From assembly GCA_946811695.1 (NCBI GenBank), contig OX328126.1, positions 2,134,771 through 2,198,770 of the forward strand: a stretch of 64,000 nt of DNA. The letters run 5' to 3'. This DNA comes from Gonocerus acuteangulatus. Its lineage: Eukaryota; Arthropoda; Insecta; Hemiptera; Coreidae. Below are positions 1 through 9,612 of this stretch, piece by piece. The position numbers and the translations under genes are program-made. Every line of letters starts with the position of its first letter. Within the stretch, counting starts at the first letter, position 1. A model generated the notes under the pieces. It had not been told where the DNA came from. It ran no database searches and worked only from the letters and a program-made list of their open reading frames with translations.

Positions 1-409
1 TCGTGGGACCATGCTTCGATATGAACTGGTTAAACCGTTGTCTTTTCATTGTATACAACCTTTGCGAATTATTTAATGCCTCGTGGGACCATGCTTCGAT
101 ATGAACTGGTTAAACCGTTGTCTTTTCATTGTATACAACCTTTGCGAATTATTTAATGCCTCGTGGGACCATGCTTCGATATGAACTGGTTAAACCGTTG
201 TCTTTTCATTGTATACAACCTTTGCGAATTATTTAATGCCTCGTGGGACCATGCTTCGATATGAACTGGTTAAACCGTTGTCTTTTCATTGTATACAACC
301 TTTGCGAATTATTTAATGCCTCGTGGGACCATGCTTCAATATGAACTGGTTAAACCGTTGTCTTTTCATTGTATACAACCTTTGCGAATTATTTAATGCC
401 TTCAACCTG
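1..409. repeat. 80-bp tandem repeat, first array (cut by window start)
   Basis: Five head-to-tail copies of an 80-bp unit beginning TCGTGGGACCATGCTTCGAT are visible, starting at 1, 81, 161, 241 and 321. The copies are almost identical; the last has a G to A change (TTCAAT). The array ends in a partial unit with the TTCAACCTG extension that marks the 89-bp form of the same repeat at 8591. The array continues beyond the left edge. No coding meaning is apparent. Confidence 0.95.
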
Positions 410-864
410 TCGTGGGAGCTACCGAAATGCGGATTATTCATCAATAAATAAATATAAACAATACGAAATTTGTAAATAATTTTAAAATAATAAACAAACC
501 GAGAAAAAAAATTCTCAAACATAGTCTTAATGAGAACATTATTATTTATTATTGTACATTTGAGAAATATAATAGAAAAAGCTCTGAAATAAATCTTTTC
601 TGGTGGTTTGGAATAATATATTTAGGCGGATATAACATTTTCCAGGAGTAAAAATGAAAAGAAAACTGAAAATGGTTTTTGGTATTTTATTATAAAAATA
701 TTTGACGAGAATTGTTTTAGAGATTGGAGAGAGAGAGAGAGTTGTGAATCGATAGGAAACTCCCGGGAGATTGGAACTAATCGAGTTGAGCTAATCGGAA
801 TAATTCAATAAAAGGGATTTTCTTTACAAGTTTTTCATTTTATTCTACATTCCTTTTCCTAGGG
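410..864. other. AT-rich linker between the 80-bp and 84-bp arrays
   Basis: This single-copy-looking stretch contains a short (GA)n run near 728-741 and no convincing gene. It recurs almost identically at 9158-9612 (one difference seen: GGCGGATA here, GGCAGATA there), so it belongs to a duplicated module with an offset of 8,748 bp. The 69-codon minus-strand ORF across its start (313-522) is present in both copies but resembles nothing I know and includes satellite sequence. Confidence 0.8.
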
Positions 865-3800
865 TTTCCTAGGGTTATTAACGGATTTTCTGTTATGAAT
901 ACGATGAAGGAAAATACTATTTAAATAGATATTTGGTATTTTAGGGTGTTTCCTAGGGTTATTAACGGATTTTCTGTTATGTATACGATGAAGGAAAATA
1001 CTATTTAAATAAATATTTGGTATTTTAGGGTGTTTCCTAGGGTTATTAACGGATTTTCTGTTATGTATACGATGAAGGAAAATACTATTTAAATAAATAT
1101 TTGGTATTTTAGGGTGTTTCCTAGGGTTATTAACGGATTTTCTGTTATGTATACGATAGAGGAAAATACTATTTAAATAGATATTTGGTATTTTAGGGTG
1201 TTTCCTAGGGTTATTAACGGATTTTCTGTTATGAATACGATGGTGGAAAATACTATTTAAATAAATATTTGGTATTTTAGGGTGTTTCCTAGGGTTATTA
1301 ACGGATTTTCTGTTATGTATACGATGGAGGAAAATACTATTTAAATAGATATTTGGTATTTTAGGGTGTTTCCTAGGGCTATTAACGGATCTTCTGTTAT
1401 GTATACGATGGAGGAAAATACTATTTAAATAGATATTTGGTATTTTAGGGTGTTTCCTAGGGCTATTAACGGATTTTCTGTTATGTATACGATGGAGGAA
1501 AATACTATTTAAATAGATATTCGTATTTTAGGGTCTTTCCTAGTGCTATTAACGGATTTTCTGTTATGAATACGATGGTGGAAAATACTATTTAAATAGA
1601 TATTTGGTATTTTAGGGTGTTTCCTAGGGCTATTAACGGATTTTCTGTTATAAATACGATGAAGGAAAATACTATTTAAATAGATATTTGGTATTTTAGG
1701 GTGTTTCCTAGGGTTATTAACGGATTTTCTGTTATGTATACGATGAAGGGAAATACTATTTAAATAAATATTTGGTATTTTAGGGTGTTTCCTAGGGTTA
1801 TTAACGGATTTTCTGTTATGAATACGATGGTGGAAAATAATATTTAAATAAATATTTGGTATTTTAGGGTGTTTCCTAGGGCTATTAACGGATTTTCTGT
1901 TATGAATACGATGAAGGAAAATACTATTTAAATAGATATTTGGTATTTTAGGGTGTTTCCTAGGGCTATTAACGGATTTTCTGTTATGAATACGATGGAG
2001 GAAAATACTATTTAAATAGATATTTGGTATTTTAGGGTGTTTTCTAGGGTTATTAACGGATTTTCTGTTATGTATACGATGAAGGAAAATACAATTTAAA
2101 TAAATATTTGGTATTTGAGGGTGTTTCCTAGGGCTATTAACGGATTTTCTGTTATGTATACGATGGAGGAAAATACTATTTAAATAGATATTTGGTATTT
2201 TAGATTGTTTCCTAGGGCTATTAACGGATTTTCTGTTATGTATACGATCAAGGAAAATACTATTTAAATAGATATTTGGTATTTTAGGGTGTTTCCTAGG
2301 GTTATTAACGGATTTTCTGTTATGTATACGATGGAGGAAAATACTATTTAAATAGATATTTGGTATTTTAGAGTGTTTCCTAGGGCTATTAACGGATTTT
2401 CTGTTATGAATACGATGGTGGAAAATACTATTTAAATAAATATTTGGTATTTTAGGGTGTTTCCTAGGGCTATTAACGGATTTTCTGTTATGAATACGAT
2501 GAAGGAAAATACTATTTAAATAGATATTTGGTATTTTAGGGTGTTTCCTAGGGCTATTAACGGATTTTCTGTTATGAATACGATGGAGGAAAATACTATT
2601 TAAATAGATATTTGGTATTTTAGGGTGTTTTCTAGGGTTATTAACGGATTTTCTGTTATGTATACGATGAAGGAAAATACAATTTAAATAAATATTTGGT
2701 ATTTGAGGGTGTTTCCTAGGGCTATTAACGGATTTTCTGTTATGTATACGATGGAGGAAAATACTATTTAAATAGATATTTGGTATTTTAGAGTGTTTCC
2801 TAGGGCTATTAACGGATTTTCTGTTATGTATACGATGAAGGAAAATACTATTTAAATAGATATTTGGTATTTTAGGGTGTTTCCTAGGGTTATTAACGGA
2901 TTTTCTGTTATGTATACGATGGAGGAAAATACTATTTAAATAGATATTTGGTATTTTAGAGTGTTTCCTAGGGCTATTAACGGATTTTCTGTTATGTATA
3001 CGATGGAGGAAAATACTATTTAAATAGATATTTGGTATTTTAGGGTGTTTCCTAGGGTTATTAACGGATTTTCTGTTATGTATACGATGGAGGAAAATAC
3101 TATTTAAATAGATATTTGGTATTTTAGGGTGTTTCCTAGGGTTATTAACGGATTTTCTGTTATGAATACGATGGAGGAAAATACTATTTAAATAGATATT
3201 TGGTATTTTAGGGTGTTTCCTAGGGCTATTAACGGATTTTCTGTTATGTATACGATGGAGGAAAATACTATTTAAATAGATATTTGGTATTTTAGGGTGT
3301 TTCCTGGGGCTATTAACGGATTTTCTGTTATGTATACGATGAAGGAAAATACTATTTAAATAGATATTTGGTATTTTAGGGTGTTTCCTAGGGCTATTAA
3401 CGGATTTTCTGTTATGAATACGATGGTGGAAAATACTATTTAAATAGATATTTGGTATTTTAGGGTGTTTCCTAGGGTTATTAACGGATTTTCTGTTATG
3501 TATACGATGAAGGAAAATACTATTTAAATAGATATTTGGTATTTTAGAGTGTTTCCTAGGGCTATTAACGGATTTTCTGTTATGAATACGATGGTGGAAA
3601 ATACTATTTAAATAAATATTTGGTATTTTAGGGTGTTTCCTAGGGCTATTAACGGATTTTCTGTTATGAATACGATGGAGGAAAATACTATTTAAATAGA
3701 TATTTGGTATTTTAGGGTGTTTCCTAGGGCTATTAACGGATTTTCTGTTATGAATACGATGAAGGAAAATACTATTTAAATAGATATTTGGTATTTTAGG

Positions 3801-4633
3801 GTGTTTCCTAGGGCTATTAACGGATTTTCTGTTATGTATACGATGAAGGAAAATACTATTTAAATAGATATTTGGTATTTTAGGGTGTTTCCTAGGGCTA
3901 TTAACGGATTTTCTGTTATGAATACGATGGTGGAAAATACTATTTAAATAAATATTTGGTATTTTAGGGTGTTTCCTAGGGCTATCAACGGATTTTCTGT
4001 TATGAATACGGTGGAGGAAAATACTATTTAAATAGATATTTGGTATTTTAGGGTGTTTCCTAGGGCTATTAACGGATTTTCTGTTATGTATACGATGGAG
4101 GAAAATACTATTTAAATAGATATTTGGTATTTTAGGGTGTTTCCTAGGGCTATTAACGGATTTTCTGTTATGTATACGATGGAGGAAAATACTATTTAAA
4201 TAGATATTTGGTATTTGAGGGTGTTTCCTAGGGCTATTAACGGATTTTCTGTTATGTATACGATGGTGGAAAATACTATTTAAATAGATATTTGGTATTT
4301 TAGGGTGTTTCCTAGGGCTATTAACGGATTTTCTGTTATGTATACGATGGAGGAAAATACTATTTAAATAGATATTTGGTATTTTAGGGTGTTTCCTAGG
4401 GCTATTAACGGATTTTCTGTTATGTATACGATGGAGGAAAATACTATTTAAATAGATATTTGGTATTTTAGGGTGTTTCCTAGGGCTATTAACGGATTTT
4501 CTGTTATGAATACGATGGTGGAAAATACTATTTAAATAGATATTTGGTATTTTAGGGTGTTTCCTAGGGCTATTAACGGTTTTTCTGTTTTGAATACGAT
4601 GGAGGAAAATACTATTTAAATAGATATTTGGTA
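865..4633. repeat. Satellite A, 84-bp tandem array, first copy, left part
   Basis: About 45 copies of an 84-bp unit with the core TTTCCTAGGGCTATTAACGG, then a variable GTATACGAT or GAATACGAT block, ATTTAAATA and GATATTTGGTATTTT. The unit contains short palindromes (CCTAGG, GTATAC, ATTTAAAT). Copies differ by scattered single-base variants that recur in blocks, indicating higher-order amplification. The period is a multiple of three, so the minus strand stays open for long stretches, but I infer no protein. The array is interrupted at 4634 by the Penelope-like insertion and resumes at 6621. Confidence 0.97.
4621..4633. repeat. Left 13-bp target-site duplication of the insertion
   Basis: TAGATATTTGGTA occurs here and again at 6621-6633, flanking the insertion at 4634-6620. 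In the duplicated array the same flanks (GTTTTGAATACG on the left, GTTATGCATACG on the right) are joined with one TAGATATTTGGTA at 17738-17750. That is the pattern expected of an empty site and a target-site duplication. Confidence 0.85.
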
Positions 4634-4707
4634 AGTACAGATGGAATGGTTGGGATTCGGCTAAATAAACCTCAATATGATTTTGTTTTAAAAAAATCTA
4701 TATTTCG

Positions 4708-4741
4708 GACGTTTCGGCTACTCATTGGTAGCCTTCGTCAG
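4708..4741 (-). ncRNA. Hammerhead-ribozyme-like motif, left arm
   Basis: This is the exact mirror of the right-arm motif at 6478-6511 on the opposite strand: CTGACGA, a 6-bp stem GGCTAC/GTAGCC with a 6-nt loop, GAAA, then CGTC. See the right-arm entry for the reasoning. Confidence 0.65.
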
Positions 4742-5250
4742 CTAAAATGACAAAAAAAAGAAATTAATACAGACACAATCAAGAAAAATTTATAATTGTG
4801 ATAGGTAACAGAACTATAGATACAGTTTAACTTATAACAGAACATATCGTCTTAAAATTCTTAGAATGAGTAGAATGAAAACGAAAATAGGTACAGTAAT
4901 TGATTTTAATAGTAATTAGTAACATTAATTGATTTTACAAAGAAATAAGAGAACTATATACCAATGACAAATATAGTAGCTAATAGTAACATTAATTAAT
5001 TTTACAAAGAAATAAGATACTACATACCAATGGAAATGCCGAGCGGCAGAGGAAGACCAAGGTTGGCAATTAAGTAACCATTGTGAAAGTGTCTAAGGAA
5101 AAAAGGAATCTGCAAGGGGTATATGTAACTGGAAACAGCAAGAGGTGGGGGAAAACGGGCGGTAGGATCAAACAGATGTTTATGACATTTTATGACAGGA
5201 AAGGAGAAAAAGGTGTTAATGGAAGGATACCCAAGGGGCAAGGTAAAAAT

Positions 5251-5607
5251 CTAGGTAGGTGGTCGGGCGAGTATTTGGAAAATATTAGCGTACATAGGAG
5301 AAATGCCTTGTTGGTCAGTTTTGTAATTTATATTGTTTTTGTTTAAGTTTATGTGTACACATTCCGAGATCTGTAGTCTTTTTTTGTTACGTTGTGTAGA
5401 AAGAATTTTCGTGTCGTCGAAGTTAAAAGTGTGTTTTTGTGTAATGGCATGTTTTGCAAGTGCAGATTTATCTATTTCTTTATTAGTGATGGTTCGTTTA
5501 TGTTGTGTAAGACATGAGTGAATGTCATTTATGGTTTCTCCTATGTATACACCATTACAGGAAGGGGTTTGGCAAGGGACTTGGTAAACACATCGGGTTG
5601 TATGTTC
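5251..5607 (-). pseudogene. Penelope-like GIY-YIG endonuclease fragment, left arm
   Basis: This is the mirror image of the right-arm fragment at 5612-5968 and encodes the same C-terminal GIY-YIG region: GVYIGET motif, a downstream ISECVHI glutamate block, and an NIFQILARPPT end before a TAG stop. It has no start codon and no reverse transcriptase upstream, because the element is truncated at the palindrome centre. It is not an independent gene. The small plus-strand ORFs across it (5083-5346, 5333-5521) are antisense shadows. Confidence 0.8.
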
Positions 5608-5611
5608 TTTT

Positions 5612-5968
5612 GAACATACAACCCGATGTGTTTACCAAGTCCCTTGCCAAACCCCTTCCTGTAATGGTGTATACATAGGAGAAACCATAAATGACATTCA
5701 CTCATGTCTTACACAACATAAACGAACCATCACTAATAAAGAAATAGATAAATCTGCACTTGCAAAACATGCCATTACACAAAAACACACTTTTAACTTC
5801 GACGACACGAAAATTCTTTCTACACAACGTAACAAAAAAAGACTACAGATCTCGGAATGTGTACACATAAACTTAAACAAAAACAATATAAATTACAAAA
5901 CTGACCAACAAGGCATTTCTCCTATGTACGCTAATATTTTCCAAATACTCGCCCGACCACCTACCTAG
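5612..5968 (+). pseudogene. Penelope-like GIY-YIG endonuclease fragment, right arm
   Basis: The frame opens at the palindrome centre and runs ~118 codons to a TAG at 5966-5968. It shows a Cys-rich entry (CVYQVPC, PSC), the GIY-YIG core written GVYIGET, an alanine-histidine block (LAKHAITQKHTF), a KILS step and an ISECVHI block whose Glu matches the family's metal-binding position. This is the C-terminal endonuclease domain of Penelope-like elements, which nicks target DNA. The Arg usually found about nine residues after the GET appears to be Cys here (IHSCLTQH), so catalysis may be lost. Start codon, linker and reverse transcriptase are missing, so this is a 5'-truncated relic. Confidence 0.82.
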
Positions 5969-6477
5969 ATTTTTACCTTGCCCCTTGGGTATCCTTCCAT
6001 TAACACCTTTTTCTCCTTTCCTGTCATAAAATGTCATAAACATCTGTTTGATCCTACCGCCCGTTTTCCCCCACCTCTTGCTGTTTCCAGTTACATATAC
6101 CCCTTGCAGATTCCTTTTTTCCTTAGACACTTTCACAATGGTTACTTAATTGCCAACCTTGGTCTTCCTCTGCCGCTCGGCATTTCCATTGGTATGTAGT
6201 ATCTTATTTCTTTGTAAAATTAATTAATGTTACTATTAGCTACTATATTTGTCATTGGTATATAGTTCTCTTATTTCTTTGTAAAATCAATTAATGTTAC
6301 TAATTACTATTAAAATCAATTACTGTACCTATTTTCGTTTTCATTCTACTCATTCTAAGAATTTTAAGACGATATGTTCTGTTATAAGTTAAACTGTATC
6401 TATAGTTCTGTTACCTATCACAATTATAAATTTTTCTTGATTGTGTCTGTATTAATTTCTTTTTTTTGTCATTTTAG

Positions 6478-6511
6478 CTGACGAAGGCTACCAATGAGTA
6501 GCCGAAACGTC
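6478..6511 (+). ncRNA. Hammerhead-ribozyme-like motif, right arm
   Basis: The sequence reads CTGACGA (6478-6484), stem II GGCTAC (6486-6491) with loop CAATGA and GTAGCC (6498-6503), then GAAA (6504-6507) and CGTC (6508-6511). These match the conserved hammerhead core CUGANGA, GAAA and UH. Stem III is reduced to the self-complementary ACGU, as in the small Penelope-associated hammerheads known to cleave as dimers. Stem I is weak, with a mismatch (G-C, A/G, then U-A pairs). Cleavage would fall after C6511. The motif sits in the 3' untranslated region of the Penelope-like arm, the expected place. Confidence 0.7.
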
Positions 6512-6620
6512 CGAAATATAGATTTTTTTAAAACAAAATCATATTGAGGTTTATTTAGCCGAATCCCAACCATTCCATCTGTACTTATCACCTCGACGGC
6601 TAACTATCTAATCATCATGG

Positions 6621-6915
6621 TAGATATTTGGTATTTTAGGGTGTTTCCTAGGGCTATTAACGGATTTTCTGTTATGCATACGATGGAGGAAAATACTATT
6701 TAAATAGATATTTGGTATTTTAGGGTGTTTCCTAGGGCTATTAACGGATTTTCTGTTATGAATACGATGGAGGAAAATACTATTTAAATAGATATTTGGT
6801 ATTTTAGGGTGTTTCCTAGGGCTATTAACGGATTTTCTGTTATGTATACGATGGTGGAAAATACTATTTAAATAGATATTTGGTATTTTAGGGTGTTTCC
6901 TAGGGCTATTAACGG
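6621..6915. repeat. Satellite A, first copy, right part after the insertion
   Basis: About 3.5 more units of the 84-bp satellite A, starting with the duplicated target TAGATATTTGGTA (6621-6633). The unit order and its private variant GTTATGCATACG match 17738-18033 in the second array. It ends abruptly in AACGGAATTC, where satellite B begins. Confidence 0.95.
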
Positions 6916-8132
6916 AATTCTCTGGACGATCTGGGTAAGGAACACAGGGTTATACTTGCATCGTATAGCTGCTCTTCTAAACTAGTCCTTGTCTGCCCCA
7001 ATTCTCTGAACGATCTGGGTAAGGAACACAGGGTTATACTTGCATCGTATAGCTGCTCTTCTAAACTAGTCCTTGTCTGTCCCAATTCTCTGGACGATCT
7101 GGGTAAGCAACACAGGGTTATACATGCATCGTATAGCTGCTCTTCTAAACTAGTCCTTGTTAGCCCCAATTCTCTAAACGATCTGGGTAAGCAACACAGG
7201 GTTATACTTGCATCGTATAGCTGCTCTTCTAAACTAGTCCTTGTTAGCCCCTATTCTCTGAACGATCTGGGTAAGGAACACAGGGTTATACTTGCATCGT
7301 ATAGCTGCTCTTCTAAACTAGTCCTTGTTAGCCCCAATTCTCTAAACGATCTGGGTAAGGAACACAGGGTTATACTTGCATCGTATAGCTGCTCCTCTAA
7401 ACTAGTCCTTGTCTGTCCCAATTCTCTGGACGATCTGGGTAAGCAACACAGGGTTATACTTGCATCGTATAGCTGCTCTTCTAAACTAGTCCTTGTTAGC
7501 CCCAATTCTCTGAACCATCTGGGTAAGCAACACAGGGTTATACTTGCATCGTATAGCTGCTCTTCTAAACTAGTCCTTGTTAGCCCCAATTCTCTGGACG
7601 ATCTGGGTAAGGAACACAGGGTTATACTTGGATCGTATAGCTGCTCTTCTAAACTAGTCCTTGTTCGCCCCAATTCTCTGAACCATCTGGGTAAGCAACA
7701 CAGGGTTATACTTGCATCATATAGCTGCTCTTCTAAACTAGTCCTTGTTCGCCCCAATTCTCTGAACCATCTGGGTAAGCAACACAGGGTTATACTTGCA
7801 TCATATAGCTGCTCTTCTAAACTAGTCCTTGTTCGCCCCAATTCTCTGAACCATCTGGGTAAGCAACACAGGGTTATACTTGCATCATATAGCTGCTCTT
7901 CTAAACTAGTCCTTGTTCGCCCCAATTCTCTGAACCATCTGGGTAAGCAACACAGGGTTATACTTGCATCATATAGCTGCTCTTCTAAACTAGTCCTTGT
8001 TCGCCCCAATTCTCTGAACCATCTGGGTAAGCAACACAGGGCTATACTGGCATCGTATAGCTGCTCTTCTAAACTAGTCCTTGTCTGCCCCAATTCTCTA
8101 AACCATCTGGGTAAGCAACACAGGGTTATACT
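6916..8132. repeat. Satellite B, 84-bp tandem array, first copy (~14.5 units)
   Basis: Units of 84 bp with the core GATCTGGGTAAGCAACACAG, then TTATACTTGCATCGTATAGC and CTTCTAAACTAGTCCTTG. On the plus strand each unit encodes 28 residues of a retrotransposon RNase H-like segment (SCSSKLVLV, LGKQHRVILA); see the main array at 18033. The junction with satellite A (CGGAATTCTCTGG) is identical to that at 18031, so the two arrays descend from one joined locus. The long open frame on the minus strand here is an in-frame repeat effect. Confidence 0.95.
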
Positions 8133-8590
8133 ACCGGGCCTGGTGTGTGTGGACACGAGGATATTTGCTTCACATAGAGGGTCTACTATAACTGGACTGT
8201 GCAGTCCCAGCCTTGAGCTTTATTAACTTATACTGTGTGTGCTAGATCCGTTGAGGCCAAACTGTGGAGTCCCTGCCTTGAGGTTTATTAACTTATCGTG
8301 TGTGCTAGATCCGTTGAGGCCAAACTGTGCAGTCCCTTCCTTGAGGTGTGCAGTCTATGGCTTGAGATTTGAACTGAACGTGTACCCCCATCGTAAGACA
8401 TTACTTACACTTCAGACTCCTGGATGTTTTACAGCGGAGTGGAATTAACAGATGAGGTGTTTCCAATTTCCACGCTACTGCCTCTTCTCAGTGGACTGAC
8501 AATAATTTCCTCAACTAACTTTTAAAGTTTTATAATATTTCTATTTACAAATTTATGTACAAATAGACGGAGACTTCAAATATCTTTGTT
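8133..8590. other. Unique spacer with a short ~63-bp repeat
   Basis: After satellite B ends in TTATACTACCGGGCC there is about 460 bp without a recognisable gene. It holds two to three copies of a ~63-bp unit containing GTGTGCTAGATCCGTTGAGG and CAAACTGTG(C/G)AGTCCC between about 8190 and 8360. The rest is AT-rich and runs into the next 89-bp array. Confidence 0.7.
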
Positions 8591-9157
8591 ATGAACTGGT
8601 TAAACCGTTGTCTTTTCATTGTATACAACCATTGCGAATTATTTAATGCCTTCAACCTGTCGTGGGACCATGCTTCGATATGAACTGGTTAAACCGTTGT
8701 CTTTTCATTGTATACAACCTTTGCGAATTATTTAATGCCTTCAACCTGTCGTGGGACCATGCTTCGATATGAACTGGTTAAACCGTTGTCTTTTCATTGT
8801 ATACAACCTTTGCGAATTATTTAATGCCTCGTGGGACCATGCTTCGATATGAACTGGTTAAACCGTTGTCTTTTCATTGTATACAACCTTTGCGAATTAT
8901 TTAATGCCTCGTGGGACCATGCTTCGATATGAACTGGTTAAACCGTTGTCTTTTCATTGTATACAACCTTTGCGAATTATTTAATGCCTCGTGGGACCAT
9001 GCTTCGATATGAACTGGTTAAACCGTTGTCTTTTCATTGTATACAACCTTTGCGAATTATTTAATGCCTCGTGGGACCATGCTTCAATATGAACTGGTTA
9101 AACCGTTGTCTTTTCATTGTATACAACCTTTGCGAATTATTTAATGCCTTCAACCTG
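8591..9157. repeat. 80/89-bp tandem repeat, second array
   Basis: Copies of ATGAACTGG start at 8591, 8680, 8769 and 8849, so the first spacings are 89, 89 and then 80 bp. The 89-bp form carries TTCAACCTG between GCC and TCGTGGG; the 80-bp form lacks these 9 bp. Later copies and the array end match the array at the window start with an 8,748-bp offset. Confidence 0.95.
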
Positions 9158-9612
9158 TCGTGGGAGCTACCGAAATGCGGATTATTCATCAATAAATAAA
9201 TATAAACAATACGAAATTTGTAAATAATTTTAAAATAATAAACAAACCGAGAAAAAAAATTCTCAAACATAGTCTTAATGAGAACATTATTATTTATTAT
9301 TGTACATTTGAGAAATATAATAGAAAAAGCTCTGAAATAAATCTTTTCTGGTGGTTTGGAATAATATATTTAGGCAGATATAACATTTTCCAGGAGTAAA
9401 AATGAAAAGAAAACTGAAAATGGTTTTTGGTATTTTATTATAAAAATATTTGACGAGAATTGTTTTAGAGATTGGAGAGAGAGAGAGAGTTGTGAATCGA
9501 TAGGAAACTCCCGGGAGATTGGAACTAATCGAGTTGAGCTAATCGGAATAATTCAATAAAAGGGATTTTCTTTACAAGTTTTTCATTTTATTCTACATTC
9601 CTTTTCCTAGGG
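9158..9612. other. AT-rich linker, duplicate of 410-864
   Basis: Almost base-for-base identical to 410-864, including the (GA)n tract and the flanking arrays. No gene is seen. Confidence 0.85.

Larger units (their letters stand above)
4634..6620. mobile_element. Penelope-like element, head-to-head inverted dimer (near-perfect palindrome)
   Basis: The 1,987-bp insertion consists of two ~974-bp arms that are reverse complements, identical wherever I compared them, around a TTTT centre at 5608-5611. Each arm reads outward from the centre: a GIY-YIG-type coding fragment, a stop, then an AT-rich 3' untranslated region with a hammerhead-like motif near its end. GIY-YIG endonuclease ends together with hammerhead ribozymes are the signature of Penelope-like retroelements. 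The reverse transcriptase part is absent, so both copies are 5'-truncated. The right end carries 35 extra bases (6586-6620, ending ATCATCATGG) that the left arm lacks, probably the true 3' end. It is flanked by a 13-bp target duplication. An assembly or hairpin-read origin for the symmetry should be considered, but the clean duplication favours a real insertion. Confidence 0.85.

Noticed and set aside
865..4633. Satellite A as telomeric DNA because of TTAGGG and CCTAGGG
   Set aside because: The hexamer occurs once per 84-bp unit, not in tandem, so this is not a telomere repeat.
5083..6136. Small mirrored ORFs (87 and 62 codons) in the palindrome
   Set aside because: They are antisense to, or downstream of, the GIY-YIG fragment and have no domain of their own.
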